Positions 34,748 through 43,693 of a stretch of DNA of 64,000 nt are shown here, piece by piece. This DNA comes from Ketobacter sp. MCCC 1A13808 (GTDB taxonomy: Bacteria > Pseudomonadota > Gammaproteobacteria > Pseudomonadales > Ketobacteraceae): positions 1 to 64,000 of the forward strand of contig NZ_VRKW01000002.1 in the NCBI RefSeq assembly GCF_009746715.1. The letters are read 5' to 3'. The translations under genes were made by a program, and so were the position numbers. How positions within the stretch are numbered: position 1 is the stretch's first letter; each line of letters opens with the position of its first letter. A model generated the notes under the pieces. That model saw only the letters and a program-made list of their open reading frames with translations. It searched no databases and was not told the origin of the DNA.

Positions 34748-37282
34748 GTGAGCAAGCAAAAATTAGTCGTTATCGGTAACGGCATGGTAGGCCAAAAATT
34801 TCTGGAACAGTTCACCGCAAAAGAGCAGGCGTCCGGTTTCGACATTATCACGTTCTGCGAAGAGTCACGGGTCGCCTACGACCGCGTGCAACTCTCTTCC
34901 TATTTTTCCGGGAAAACCGCAGACGATTTATCCCTGGTTGAAGAAGGCTTTTTTGAAAAAACAGGCGTTCAGATCCGAATGGGTGATAAAGCGGTTTCCA
35001 TAGACCGCAACAATAAGGAAGTGACTTCCGCCAACGGCGAGATTATTTCCTATGACAAGCTCGTGCTGGCCACGGGTTCCTATCCGTTTGTTCCTCCTAT
35101 TCCAGGCAAGGATCGCCCCGAATGTTTGGTTTACAGAACCATCGAAGACCTGGAAGCCATAGAAGCTGCTGCGGCCAAAAGCCGGGTGGGTGTGGTCGTC
35201 GGGGGCGGTCTGCTTGGTCTTGAAGCTGCAAAGGCACTGAAAGACCTGGGATTGGAAACTCACGTTATTGAATTTGCACCGCGCCTGATGGCCGTTCAAA
35301 TTGACGAAGGCGGCGGCGCTATGCTGCGCAGCATGATTGAAGAGCTGGGCGTGCGCGTGCACACCGGCAAAAATACCAAGGTCATCGAAGACGGCGAAAC
35401 CTGTGCGCTGAAAATGGAGTTCGCAGACGGCAGCCACCTTGAAACCGATATGATTCTGTTCTCTGCCGGAATTCGCCCGCAGGACGAATTAGCCCGCTCC
35501 AGCGGTTTGGCCATGGGCGAGCGCGGCGGTATTACCGTCAATAACTTTTGCCAGACTTCCGACGAAGACGTGTTCGCCATCGGTGAATGCGCACTGTGGA
35601 ATAACCGCATTTTCGGTCTGGTAGCGCCCGGCTATCAAATGGCGCAGGTTGCGGCAGACACCATTTGCGGAGACAACGCATCGGAGTTCACTGGTGCCGA
35701 CATGAGCACCAAACTGAAGCTAATGGGAGTCGACGTTGCCAGTATCGGTGACGCCCATGGCATGACCAAGGGCGCACAAAGCTACTCCATCACCGACGAG
35801 CGCAATAAGGTATACAAAAAAATTGTCGTCAGTGAGGACGGCAAGTTTATGCTCGGCGCAGTGTTGGTCGGTGACGCCGAAGACTACGGAAATCTGCTGC
35901 AGTTAATGCTCAACGAGATGGAGTTGCCGGAATACCCTGACACCTTGATTCTGCCCTTACGTGACGGCGCCGAGAAACCCTCAATGGGCGTGGATAAACT
36001 GCCGGACACTGCTCAAATTTGTTCCTGCAATAACGTCTCCAAGGGCGATATCTGTGGTGCGGTACAAAGTGGCATTACCGAACTCGGCGCCCTCAAATCC
36101 GCCACTAAAGCGGCGACCAGTTGCGGCGGCTGTGCAGCCCTGGTCGGGCAAGTTCTTAATTCCGAACTGACCAAATTGGGCATCGAAGTGAAAAAGGATT
36201 TGTGCGAACACTTCCCTTATTCACGGCAGGAACTGTATCACCTGGTGCGTGTGGACGGCATTCGCTCTTTTGAAGAGTTGATCAGCAAGCACGGGAAAGG
36301 CAAAGGCTGTGATATCTGCAAGCCGACCACCGCATCGATTCTGGCCTCCTGTTGGAATGATCACATCCTGGAAAACCAGCACGCCGGACTGCAGGACACC
36401 AATGATTACTTTATGGCGAACATGCAGAAGGACGGCACCTATTCTGTTGTACCGCGCGTACCCGGCGGTGAAATCACCCCTGACGGTCTGATTGCCATCG
36501 GCGAAATAGGCAAAAAGTACGACCTCTACACCAAAATTACCGGCGGCCAGCGCATCGACTTATTTGGTGCCCAGGTGCACGAGCTGCCACTGATCTGGAA
36601 AGAATTAATCGACGCAGGCTTTGAAAGCGGGCACGCCTACGGCAAGTCCATGCGCACTGTAAAAAGCTGCGTTGGCTCCACCTGGTGTCGTTACGGTGTG
36701 CAGGACAGTGTCGGCATGGCCATCGAAATAGAAAAGCGATATCGCGGCATCCGTTCTCCCCACAAATTCAAACTGGCTGTTTCCGGCTGCACTCGCGAGT
36801 GCGCGGAAGCACAGAGTAAAGACGTCGGTGTCATTGCCACGGAAAACGGCTGGAACCTGTATTTATGTGGTAACGGGGGCATGAAACCCCGCCATGCCGA
36901 TCTGTTTGCATCGGACCTGGACGACGAAACCCTGATTAAATACATCGACCGTTTCCTGATGTTCTACATTAAAACCGCAGACCGCCTGCAGCGGACTTCG
37001 GTATGGATGGACAACCTGGAAGGCGGCCTGGATTACCTGCGTGATGTTGTGATGAACGATTCACTGGGCATCGGCGATGAGCTGGAAGCTCAGATGGCTC
37101 ACCTGGTTGACACGTACCAGTGTGAATGGAAAACCACCGTGGAAAACCCTCAGAAACTAAAACGCTTCAATCACTTCGTTAATACCGATGAGAAGGACAG
37201 CAATGTGGTCTTCGTGAAAGAGCGCGGGCAGATCCGCCCCGCTACCAATGAAGAAAAGTTAATCAAAACCGTTGCTGTCTGA
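34748..37282 (+). CDS. nirB: Assimilatory nitrite reductase, large subunit NirB
   Basis: An 844-residue NADH-dependent nitrite reductase, reducing nitrite to ammonium in the cytosol. Domain order: an FAD/NAD domain (VIGNGMVG near the start, VVGGGLLGLEAAKAL about 155); a BFD-type [2Fe-2S] domain (CSCNNVSKGD, SCGGC, about 425-480); then the sulfite/nitrite reductase ferredoxin-like domain and a [4Fe-4S]-sirohaem centre with SCVGSTWCRYG and SGCTRECAEA. The GTG at 34748 has GGAG at good spacing and gives the usual family start (SKQKLVVIGNGMVG); an ATG at 34712 is an alternative. It forms an operon with nirD. Confidence 0.95.
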   Translation: MSKQKLVVIGNGMVGQKFLEQFTAKEQASGFDIITFCEESRVAYDRVQLSSYFSGKTADDLSLVEEGFFEKTGVQIRMGDKAVSIDRNNKEVTSANGEIISYDKLVLATGSYPFVPPIPGKDRPECLVYRTIEDLEAIEAAAAKSRVGVVVGGGLLGLEAAKALKDLGLETHVIEFAPRLMAVQIDEGGGAMLRSMIEELGVRVHTGKNTKVIEDGETCALKMEFADGSHLETDMILFSAGIRPQDELARSSGLAMGERGGITVNNFCQTSDEDVFAIGECALWNNRIFGLVAPGYQMAQVAADTICGDNASEFTGADMSTKLKLMGVDVASIGDAHGMTKGAQSYSITDERNKVYKKIVVSEDGKFMLGAVLVGDAEDYGNLLQLMLNEMELPEYPDTLILPLRDGAEKPSMGVDKLPDTAQICSCNNVSKGDICGAVQSGITELGALKSATKAATSCGGCAALVGQVLNSELTKLGIEVKKDLCEHFPYSRQELYHLVRVDGIRSFEELISKHGKGKGCDICKPTTASILASCWNDHILENQHAGLQDTNDYFMANMQKDGTYSVVPRVPGGEITPDGLIAIGEIGKKYDLYTKITGGQRIDLFGAQVHELPLIWKELIDAGFESGHAYGKSMRTVKSCVGSTWCRYGVQDSVGMAIEIEKRYRGIRSPHKFKLAVSGCTRECAEAQSKDVGVIATENGWNLYLCGNGGMKPRHADLFASDLDDETLIKYIDRFLMFYIKTADRLQRTSVWMDNLEGGLDYLRDVVMNDSLGIGDELEAQMAHLVDTYQCEWKTTVENPQKLKRFNHFVNTDEKDSNVVFVKERGQIRPATNEEKLIKTVAV

Positions 37283-37304
37283 CATCAGAGTTAAGGAGAT
37301 CACC

Positions 37305-37670
37305 ATGAACGCCAATGCCGCAATAGTGGAAAGCAATGAAAACTGGGTACCGGTCTGTGATTTTGCGGACTTACTCGCCAACGTCGGTGTGTGTGCCAAA
37401 ATAGCGGACAGACAAGTGGCCATTTTTAAAGTAACAGATCAGGGCAAAGAAGACCTGTACGCCATCGACAACCATGACCCATTCAGCAATGCCAATGTGC
37501 TATCCCGGGGCATTGTGGGAGATCTGAAAGGACGCAACGTGGTTGCCTCTCCGATATACAAACAGCATTTTGATCTCAGCACCGGCGAATGCCTGGAAGA
37601 GGAAGTCTCCATTCCGGTCTACCAGGTACGTGATAACCGTGGAAAAATAGAAGTGCTGCTCGGGGGCTAG
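37305..37670 (+). CDS. nirD: Assimilatory nitrite reductase, small subunit NirD
   Basis: A 121-residue Rieske-fold protein of the NirD type, which lacks the metal-binding cysteine-histidine pairs of true Rieske proteins, as in this one. WVPVCDFADLL, IDNHDPFSNANVLSRGIVGD and SPIYKQHFDLSTGECLE follow the family. It supports NirB in nitrite reduction. The ATG at 37305 has AAGGAG seven bases upstream. It begins 22 bases after the nirB stop codon and is surely co-transcribed. Confidence 0.94.
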   Translation: MNANAAIVESNENWVPVCDFADLLANVGVCAKIADRQVAIFKVTDQGKEDLYAIDNHDPFSNANVLSRGIVGDLKGRNVVASPIYKQHFDLSTGECLEEEVSIPVYQVRDNRGKIEVLLGG

Positions 37671-37694
37671 CCTCCTTCAGCATTAACAGGATCA

Positions 37695-37755
37695 GGATGC
37701 AGGTGATTGGCCTTACCTGCACTTGATACGTTTCAATTCTTGCCGATTGAAACGT
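37695..37755. repeat. Two small hairpins after nirD
   Basis: GCAGGT and ACCTGC (37699-37720) and CGTTTCAAT and ATTGAAACG (37729-37754) form two stems in the ~280-base gap after nirD. Neither has a T-run, so a terminator role is uncertain. Nothing else stands out up to 37953. Confidence 0.4.
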
Positions 37756-37953
37756 TGCTAAACTGCAGCTCCTTGTGAGCTGGCTCCAGGCTGGCTAGCA
37801 GCATTCGTCGACTCGCGGAACGCGATTCTACGGTGGGAATATGCGATACCGAACTCCCCTTTATACCCTTGAAGGTAGTTCCCATTTGCTGTGACGCCAG
37901 CCGCTTTTGCCAAAGCCCGATCAGCTGCGGTAGCGATACTGGCGCATACCCGG

Positions 37954-38280
37954 TCAAATCGGACTATTGGTCTTTTTTACCGGCAGATCGATCTCCTCAA
38001 GCGCACTCAAGTCGGCGTCCTGTGCGCTGCTATTGTCCGCAATGTGGTGCACCATAAAGCTGAATTCATCACACCACTGCACGACATAATGCTCAGGCTC
38101 TGAAATCAGTTTGTAGTAATAACGATCCATCGCATCGCGGCAGGTATGGAAGCTGCCTTGCAATAAAACGTCATCCTTCCCCACAACAAACTCCCTGACC
38201 AGCTGGTAGGTGCCATTGCGTGTAGCCTGGGGGCTCTGCTTACGACGAATCCGGCAATTAAATACCCTGACTTTTTTCAT
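37954..38280 (-). CDS. Small protein of unknown function, paralogue 1
   Basis: A 108-residue protein that I cannot assign. It shares with the gene at 38473-38730 the pattern VREF-x2-G-x2-DVL-x6-Y/T-x-CR-x3-DRYY and, nearer the end, V-x-W-x2-EFSF-x-VH. The two are therefore a tandem duplicated family with a conserved cysteine and aromatic core. No signal peptide or membrane helix is seen, so it is probably cytosolic. The ATG at 38280 has GGAGG eight bases upstream; an upstream frame is unlikely. It lies downstream of the ECF sigma gene in the same direction. Confidence 0.72.
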   Translation of the reverse strand: MKKVRVFNCRIRRKQSPQATRNGTYQLVREFVVGKDDVLLQGSFHTCRDAMDRYYYKLISEPEHYVVQWCDEFSFMVHHIADNSSAQDADLSALEEIDLPVKKTNSPI

Positions 38281-38472
38281 ATGCTTATCCTCCATAAAAA
38301 AACCGTTTTTTAGTGCAACTGGTTTTTTAGACGGTGATGCGACGCCGGGAGTCACAGAGATAAGCCGAAGTGGTATTTTTACCGGTTTTGAGCGTAACCA
38401 AATACAGATAAAGGGCTTTTTTGATTAAATAATAGCCGAAAGATCACCCAAAAGTACTCCATTTGGACAGTT

Positions 38473-38730
38473 TCACGCGCAGTGCGCCATGTAATGACCA
38501 TGCACCTCAAAACTAAATTCGTTAAGCCAATAGACGGAATAGCGTTTTTCCTGGCGGCTCAAAAAGCGGTAATAACGGTCAATGGAAGAACGGCAGGCGT
38601 AATAGCAGCCTTCGGATAGAACATCGCTTTCCCCATCCATGAATTCCCGCACCACCTGGAATTGCTCCCACTTCTCACCCGGAGTCTTGGGCAATTTCTC
38701 CATTACGCAGGTAAAAATAGCTTCTTGCAT
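38473..38730 (-). CDS. Small protein of unknown function, paralogue 2
   Basis: An 85-residue protein and the second member of the tandem pair. It has VVREFMDGESDVLSEGCYYA, then CRSSIDRYYRFL and VYWLNEFSFEVH. It is shorter than paralogue 1 at both ends, so the shared core is about 65 residues. Between the two genes lie ~190 bases that contain an ACCGGTA element also found before this gene. Its position between the sigma gene and paralogue 1 suggests a common function, perhaps as targets or modulators of that sigma factor; this is only an inference. Confidence 0.7.
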   Translation of the reverse strand: MQEAIFTCVMEKLPKTPGEKWEQFQVVREFMDGESDVLSEGCYYACRSSIDRYYRFLSRQEKRYSVYWLNEFSFEVHGHYMAHCA

Positions 38731-38862
38731 ATTAAAAGTCCCCTACCGGTAGTAGGTACTGTGAGTTTAAAACCTTTTTATTTGATTACCTATCCATAGA
38801 CGCAGCCCGCCACTATAAAGTCACATTAATAGCACACAAAGAACAATCCTGCCGGTTATGTA

Positions 38863-39411
38863 CTACCGGTAATACTGTTTCAGTTTCTCCATTGCCCGCT
38901 GAAAACGCATCTTTACCGCGCTTAGTTTCATATCAACGATTTCCGCGATTTCTTTATATTCCAATTCGGCGACGACCCGGAACACCACGATAGTCCGATC
39001 CTCTTCATCCAGCTTATGCAACCAACGTTCGACCCGCATGGCCATCACACCTTGCTCTACTTCGGTTTTATCGTGATCCTCTTCAACGGACTCTTCGATG
39101 CTATCGAAATCATCGTGGTATTTACGCTTGCGCAACATCGACATGGATTCATTATAGGCGATGCGGAACAACCAGGTTTTAAAACTGGATTCTCCTTTGA
39201 ATTTTACCAACCCGTGAAACACCCGCAGCATGATTTCGTGAACGGCCTCCTCGGCGTCCGCCTCATTGCCCAGGTAGCGCGTGCAACTGCGCATAAGGCG
39301 GTCCTGATACCGTCTCATCAGTATTTCATAAGCCAGCGTGACATGAGGCAATTGCCGTCGGGCAATCCCTACTAACGCCTCGTCATCCCGCTCAGAAAGA
39401 CGGGCACGCAT
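38863..39411 (-). CDS. ECF-type RNA polymerase sigma factor
   Basis: A 182-residue sigma-70-family protein. Region 2 lies at about residues 27-95 (YEILMRRYQDRLMRSCTRYLGN, DAEEAVHEIMLRVF, FKTWLFRIAYNE) and region 4 at about 125-180 (LDEEDRTIVVFRVVAELEYKEIAEI, SAVKMRFQRAMEKL). It lacks region 3, as in ECF sigmas. No recognisable anti-sigma gene follows. It is preceded after 35 bases by the MscS channel gene, so the trigger may be cell-envelope or osmotic stress. The regulon is unknown; the two small paralogues downstream are candidates. Confidence 0.9.
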   Translation of the reverse strand: MRARLSERDDEALVGIARRQLPHVTLAYEILMRRYQDRLMRSCTRYLGNEADAEEAVHEIMLRVFHGLVKFKGESSFKTWLFRIAYNESMSMLRKRKYHDDFDSIEESVEEDHDKTEVEQGVMAMRVERWLHKLDEEDRTIVVFRVVAELEYKEIAEIVDMKLSAVKMRFQRAMEKLKQYYR

Positions 39412-39446
39412 CGACTTTCTGTTGCTTAAAGGCTCCGTAGACAGAA

Positions 39447-40292
39447 CTATTCCTTATCTTCGGTCCAGGACTGAAACCTATAACTGCGATTCAGCAGCAA
39501 CTGATTCGGCACCGACAAACATTCACCGGATTCGCTTTCCAAAACCGTGTTTACCGTACCAACGGTAATAACAATTCCGGTAAATTCCCCAACACTGATC
39601 TCATCGCCAGGCTGCAGTTGTTCACGAACATAAACTCCGGAAATGATATTGTTGGACACGCTTCGCGTACCCAAGCCTAGTGAAATAGCAACCGCTACAC
39701 CCAGACTGCCTAACACGATTGCAAACACAATGTTGAGCATCTCGGTTTCAATTTCCAACTGCCCCACTGCCAGTGAAAACGTGGTAACGAAGATGATCAT
39801 CTGCGCCAGACGCGCTACCGACGAAGCGTAATCCATCCCCATATTGCTTACCGCAGCATGGATGCTTTGCTTGACGATGTGGGCGATAAACAACCCCACC
39901 ACAATAACGATCAAAGCGCCGAACACCTTCGGCAAATACAACACAAAATCGTCCAGAATCGTGGATATACGATCCAGCCCCAGGGTCTCGGCGGCAGTCA
40001 GCAGAATGATCAGCATCAGAAAAAAATAGATGAATTTCGACAATACGACACTGGGTGGCTTTTCCATTCCCACCTTTTTCATTGCGTCGGTAATACCGAT
40101 GCTCTGAAACAAATTATCCATGCCCAGCTTTGACAGCAATTTTCCGGACCAACGGGAAATCAACTTTGCCAGAAATATCCCAACGATCAGAATTAAAAGC
40201 GTGGCCACCAGATTCGGAAGAAAAGCGGCTATCTTACTCCAGAATTCCGCTGTCGCATTTACTATATTCTGTGTCCATGTATCGATATCCAA
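39447..40292 (-). CDS. MscS-type small-conductance channel
   Basis: A 281-residue MscS-family channel with about five membrane helices: near 25-45, 83-104, 119-143, 157-180 and the pore-lining 188-212. The last, GSLGVAVAISLGLGTRSVSNNIISG, has the small-residue pattern of MscS TM3. The cytoplasmic beta domain follows: YVREQLQPGDEISVGEFTGIVITVGTVNTVLES, then VPNQLLL. The extra N-terminal helices and short C-terminus are typical of the subgroup with conserved-TM-helix repeats. It would release solutes under membrane tension. It is probably co-transcribed with the one-TM protein upstream and the sigma factor downstream. Confidence 0.88.
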   Translation of the reverse strand: MDIDTWTQNIVNATAEFWSKIAAFLPNLVATLLILIVGIFLAKLISRWSGKLLSKLGMDNLFQSIGITDAMKKVGMEKPPSVVLSKFIYFFLMLIILLTAAETLGLDRISTILDDFVLYLPKVFGALIVIVVGLFIAHIVKQSIHAAVSNMGMDYASSVARLAQMIIFVTTFSLAVGQLEIETEMLNIVFAIVLGSLGVAVAISLGLGTRSVSNNIISGVYVREQLQPGDEISVGEFTGIVITVGTVNTVLESESGECLSVPNQLLLNRSYRFQSWTEDKE

Positions 40293-40304
40293 TGCAGGTG
40301 CTCC

Positions 40305-40646
40305 CTATTCTGAAGTAGACTGAGGTTTGTGTGGGTAATCTGAAGATCGCTGAGTGGGGGCGCCGGACGAAGGCCCGGCGGGTCGCATTTTATTAACCGG
40401 TCGCTTCACTTGTGGCCGTCCGCGGTTTTTGCCGGAGCCATGGTAAGCCTGGTGCATCGAGGCGCCAAAGCCTGCAAACAAGACCCAGATCCAGCTGGCA
40501 AAAAAGCTCATTACATCCCGCGTGTTGGTTTGCTGTTTTGCACGGGATAGCACCCGTTGCAGTGACTGCTCCGGGTCGTAACAGCTCGGCTTCCCGCGCA
40601 TCACGGTTTTCAGATTTTCCAGCTCCGGTTCCTGATCTTGTTGCAT
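40305..40646 (-). CDS. One-TM protein of unknown function
   Basis: A 113-residue protein with an acidic N-terminal part (DQEPELENLKTVMRG, CYDPEQSLQRVL), one hydrophobic helix (about 47-67, FFASWIWVLFAGFGASMH) and a basic, proline-rich tail. The topology resembles a membrane-tethered regulator. I cannot assign a family. An anti-sigma role for the adjacent ECF sigma would be conceivable, but no zinc or other anti-sigma motif is seen. The ATG at 40646 has AGGTGGG upstream; it ends 12 bases before the MscS gene. Confidence 0.65.
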   Translation of the reverse strand: MQQDQEPELENLKTVMRGKPSCYDPEQSLQRVLSRAKQQTNTRDVMSFFASWIWVLFAGFGASMHQAYHGSGKNRGRPQVKRPVNKMRPAGPSSGAPTQRSSDYPHKPQSTSE

Positions 40647-40731
40647 ACTACCCACCTGTAATTATTCCCGCTGCAGTCTAGCATAGGCTGACCGTTGCCT
40701 GAATTTTGTCTATGATTGGCTTTTAGACGTA

Positions 40732-40761
40732 TTGACGTGTTAAAAAGTCACGACTTATCCT
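40732..40761 (+). promoter_or_regulatory. Possible promoter of the membrane ATPase operon
   Basis: TTGACG (-35), an 18-base spacer and TATCCT (-10) lie in the 148-base divergent gap, 34 bases before the ATPase start. Confidence 0.4.
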
Positions 40762-40794
40762 GGTTCCCTGTCATGGAGTGAACTGCATATTACA

Positions 40795-43692
40795 ATGCAT
40801 AACCCGATATCTGCTGGCAAAGCGCTTGGTTCCCGTCCGGATATGCGGTTTGTCGCCGGTATCCGGCCCCCGCTGCGCCCTCTTCTTCTGCTAATCAGCC
40901 TCCTATTCATTGGGGTATTTGTCACACCTGCGCTGGCGGATTGTAAACAAGCGGAAGCCCTGCTGGATAAGCCCGCGCAACGTCTGCAGGTGCTCATCGA
41001 ACAACGCAACCGGCTTGAAAAACTGCTTTCGGGGCGGCTAAGCGCATCGTTTGATATCAGCAAAAACGTACCCGTCGCCCTGGACCGGGAGCTGGATGTA
41101 TTCCGTGCCCGCCATGAATTGGCCGTTAAGGAAAGCGATACCGACAGCAGCGAGATCCCGGCAGCTCTGGAAGACTGCCCGCCACTGGAAAAGAAATGGA
41201 ACAGCTTGCAGTATCAGCTCAGCTCGGAAAAAGACCTTCTTCGCCAGCAGCAAATACAACTCTACGACTTACCCAAACCAACGCGACAGGCATTAGTACG
41301 GGTATTGGGCCAATGGCAGACGCTGTATGAATTGCAAAAGGAAGCAGACCAATGGGCTGAAAAAGATGCAGAAAGCCCCGACACGGTGGCGCTGGTTAAT
41401 CAGGTCAATCAATGGATAGACCTGTGGCGAGACGCTACCCGCAATTGGCTCTCGCAACTGCATCACAATAGCCCCGCCGGATCTGACTCCAATAATATTT
41501 GGGGACTGACCCCGCAAGTACCAAACGCCGATGAAGCGGCCGATTGGGTAAACTACGTTGAGAGCCATTCCGAAGGAGAGAGTCCGGATTTATTGAGCTG
41601 GCTTGATCAAATGGAAGCAGCGGAATCGGCTTTGCTGCGCGAATCCAGTAAATGGCGGAATAAAAAAATCTGGGATCTGGGATGGGCTCATTTTTTTAAG
41701 GATCTGACCAAACCCCGCAGTTTTTGGCGACAACTGGCCAATGAAGCCAGTGAGGCCCCGACAAACCTGTTCGATGCCGTGACCCGACCCTTTATTCGTG
41801 AATACCGCCGATCGTTACGGCTGGGCAATCGCGGCGAATTGCTATCCGAATGGTTTCTACAGACGTTGGCTTTAATCGGGATTATGTCCGGCCTGATGCG
41901 GTTTGCCAGAACCGTGCCCGGCGCCATTTCACGCATACAGCAAAATTTGCTGGGGTCTTTGCAGCACAAATTATTGCTTCAGTTCAATTCGGCTTTTATG
42001 TGGTTCATAAAACCCAACGCGCCCTGGCTGGTCGTGCTGGTCGGTACCAACCTGATTGCCTATTACGTTCCCGCTGAATGGATTATTTTGAAGTGGCTGG
42101 GGCCGATCGGTACCCTGTATTCGGTTTTCCGCGCCGCTCGCGTATTACTGGAGTGGATGATTTCACGAACCTTCACCCGCTCCGGCCAATTTGTTCCCAC
42201 CAGCGCAGCCGAAAATCAGGCTGCCGACGCCCATACGGTTTCCTGGGTGGTCGTGCTGTGTTTCTTGAGTTGGGTTCTGGTGAAAGGCACCGGTGGCGGC
42301 TACCTGATGTTTTTCAATATCATCTTCAACTTTGCTCTGTGCTGGGCCGGGTTGTTGTGGCTGATGCTGCGATATCGCGAAGGCGTAGCGCGCTTTTTTC
42401 TTTTTGTCACCGGTAAAGGCAAAGGTAAAAACCTGGATGCGGGTAGCGCACAAAAATGGTGGATGATATTGATCTGGCCATTATTGTTCGTATTGGCACA
42501 CATCGTCGACGTTGTGCTGAATATGCACCAGAAGCTGATGGTGTTCGATACCTACCGTTCCATCAGCATTAAACTGATGCGCTGGCGTCTGGCAGCCGAA
42601 GCGAAAGATGAAGAAGGCGAGACTGAAAAGGACGAGACTTTACCGGACGAGAACTATCGTGAATGGATGCTGATGGATGAGGGCAAGCCCAGCCTGGACA
42701 TCAATATCCTGAGCCATGTTTTAACGCCCATTCAGCTTTGGAACAAAGATAAAAGCGACGACAATGTGCTGCTTATCGTCGGTGATCAGGGCAGCGGCAA
42801 GTCGACGCTGCTAAACAGCTTGCAGGAAAAGTGGGAAGACACGACTATCAGCATGCTGCGCATTCCTCCCAAGACCACGAATAATGAGTTGCTATTCAGT
42901 TTGCTGGCATCCCATTTGGGGCTCGAAAAGCTCAATTCGGTTTCCGACCTGGTAAAACATTGTGACGGCCTGGAACCCCAGGTACTTATCATTGAGAATA
43001 CGCAAAACCTATTCCTATCTGAAGTAGGCTACCTGAATGCCTATCGCCTTTTTAACCAATGCCTGAATGCCAATATCCCCAATATCTATTGGGTGGTGGT
43101 GATGCATAGCCAAAGCTCGATTTATCTGAGCTGCGTCTTCAATCGTGAATTGCGCTTCACGAATGTATTTAAAATGCCACGCTGGTCACCGGCTGATATC
43201 CGCAGGCTCATCCTGTCCCGCCACCAGGGCAGCAGGCGAACATTAAAATACGACGAGCTTCTGCTGTCTGCATCGGCCGGCAGCGAATCCAGCAGCATCC
43301 GCGCAGCCGATTCCCGCGTTTTCAATATTCTCTGGGAACAAAGTGGCGGCAATCCGCAGATCGCTATTCAGCTATGGGTCGAGGCTTCCCGCTCCCGTGA
43401 AAGGGTGGTCGACATCGGGGTGCCTGCGAAACCCGGCAACACGCTGCTGAAAGAACTAAAGGACGACCTCTGCTTCATCTATGCTTCCATTATCATCCAT
43501 AAATCTCTCTCCGGTGATGAGATAATGTTGGTGACACATTACGCCGAGCCAATAGTCAGGCACGCGTTAAAGCAAGGGCTGCATCTGGGCTTGCTTAGAC
43601 GCGACGAAACCAAACGTTACCGGATAGACCCCATCTGGCAGGGAACCATCATCAGTTTTCTGATCAGTAAAAACATGCTTTGGAATATGTAA
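40795..43692 (+). CDS. Large membrane protein with periplasmic coiled coil and cytoplasmic P-loop ATPase
   Basis: A 965-residue protein with an unusual layout. A signal-type helix ending ALA-DC (about 28-50) is followed by a long, charged, coiled-coil-rich region (about 50-330). About six membrane helices come next (near 350-372, 405-425, 428-448, 480-497, 503-525, 556-580), then an acidic linker and a C-terminal AAA/STAND-like ATPase domain. The ATPase has Walker A GDQGSGKST (residue ~663), a Walker B-like VLIIEN (~730) and GGNPQIAIQLW (~851), as in TniB/ORC/STAND ATPases. The first two-thirds resemble the sensor part of MscK-type channels. The next gene, one base away, is an MscS channel, so the two probably act together. 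The function is unknown. Confidence 0.75.
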   Translation: MHNPISAGKALGSRPDMRFVAGIRPPLRPLLLLISLLFIGVFVTPALADCKQAEALLDKPAQRLQVLIEQRNRLEKLLSGRLSASFDISKNVPVALDRELDVFRARHELAVKESDTDSSEIPAALEDCPPLEKKWNSLQYQLSSEKDLLRQQQIQLYDLPKPTRQALVRVLGQWQTLYELQKEADQWAEKDAESPDTVALVNQVNQWIDLWRDATRNWLSQLHHNSPAGSDSNNIWGLTPQVPNADEAADWVNYVESHSEGESPDLLSWLDQMEAAESALLRESSKWRNKKIWDLGWAHFFKDLTKPRSFWRQLANEASEAPTNLFDAVTRPFIREYRRSLRLGNRGELLSEWFLQTLALIGIMSGLMRFARTVPGAISRIQQNLLGSLQHKLLLQFNSAFMWFIKPNAPWLVVLVGTNLIAYYVPAEWIILKWLGPIGTLYSVFRAARVLLEWMISRTFTRSGQFVPTSAAENQAADAHTVSWVVVLCFLSWVLVKGTGGGYLMFFNIIFNFALCWAGLLWLMLRYREGVARFFLFVTGKGKGKNLDAGSAQKWWMILIWPLLFVLAHIVDVVLNMHQKLMVFDTYRSISIKLMRWRLAAEAKDEEGETEKDETLPDENYREWMLMDEGKPSLDINILSHVLTPIQLWNKDKSDDNVLLIVGDQGSGKSTLLNSLQEKWEDTTISMLRIPPKTTNNELLFSLLASHLGLEKLNSVSDLVKHCDGLEPQVLIIENTQNLFLSEVGYLNAYRLFNQCLNANIPNIYWVVVMHSQSSIYLSCVFNRELRFTNVFKMPRWSPADIRRLILSRHQGSRRTLKYDELLLSASAGSESSSIRAADSRVFNILWEQSGGNPQIAIQLWVEASRSRERVVDIGVPAKPGNTLLKELKDDLCFIYASIIIHKSLSGDEIMLVTHYAEPIVRHALKQGLHLGLLRRDETKRYRIDPIWQGTIISFLISKNMLWNM

Positions 43693-43693
43693 C

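Noticed and set aside
37733-37957. Minus-strand 74-codon frame after nirD
   Set aside because: No ribosome binding site, crosses a hairpin, overlaps the end of the next gene; no recognisable protein pattern.
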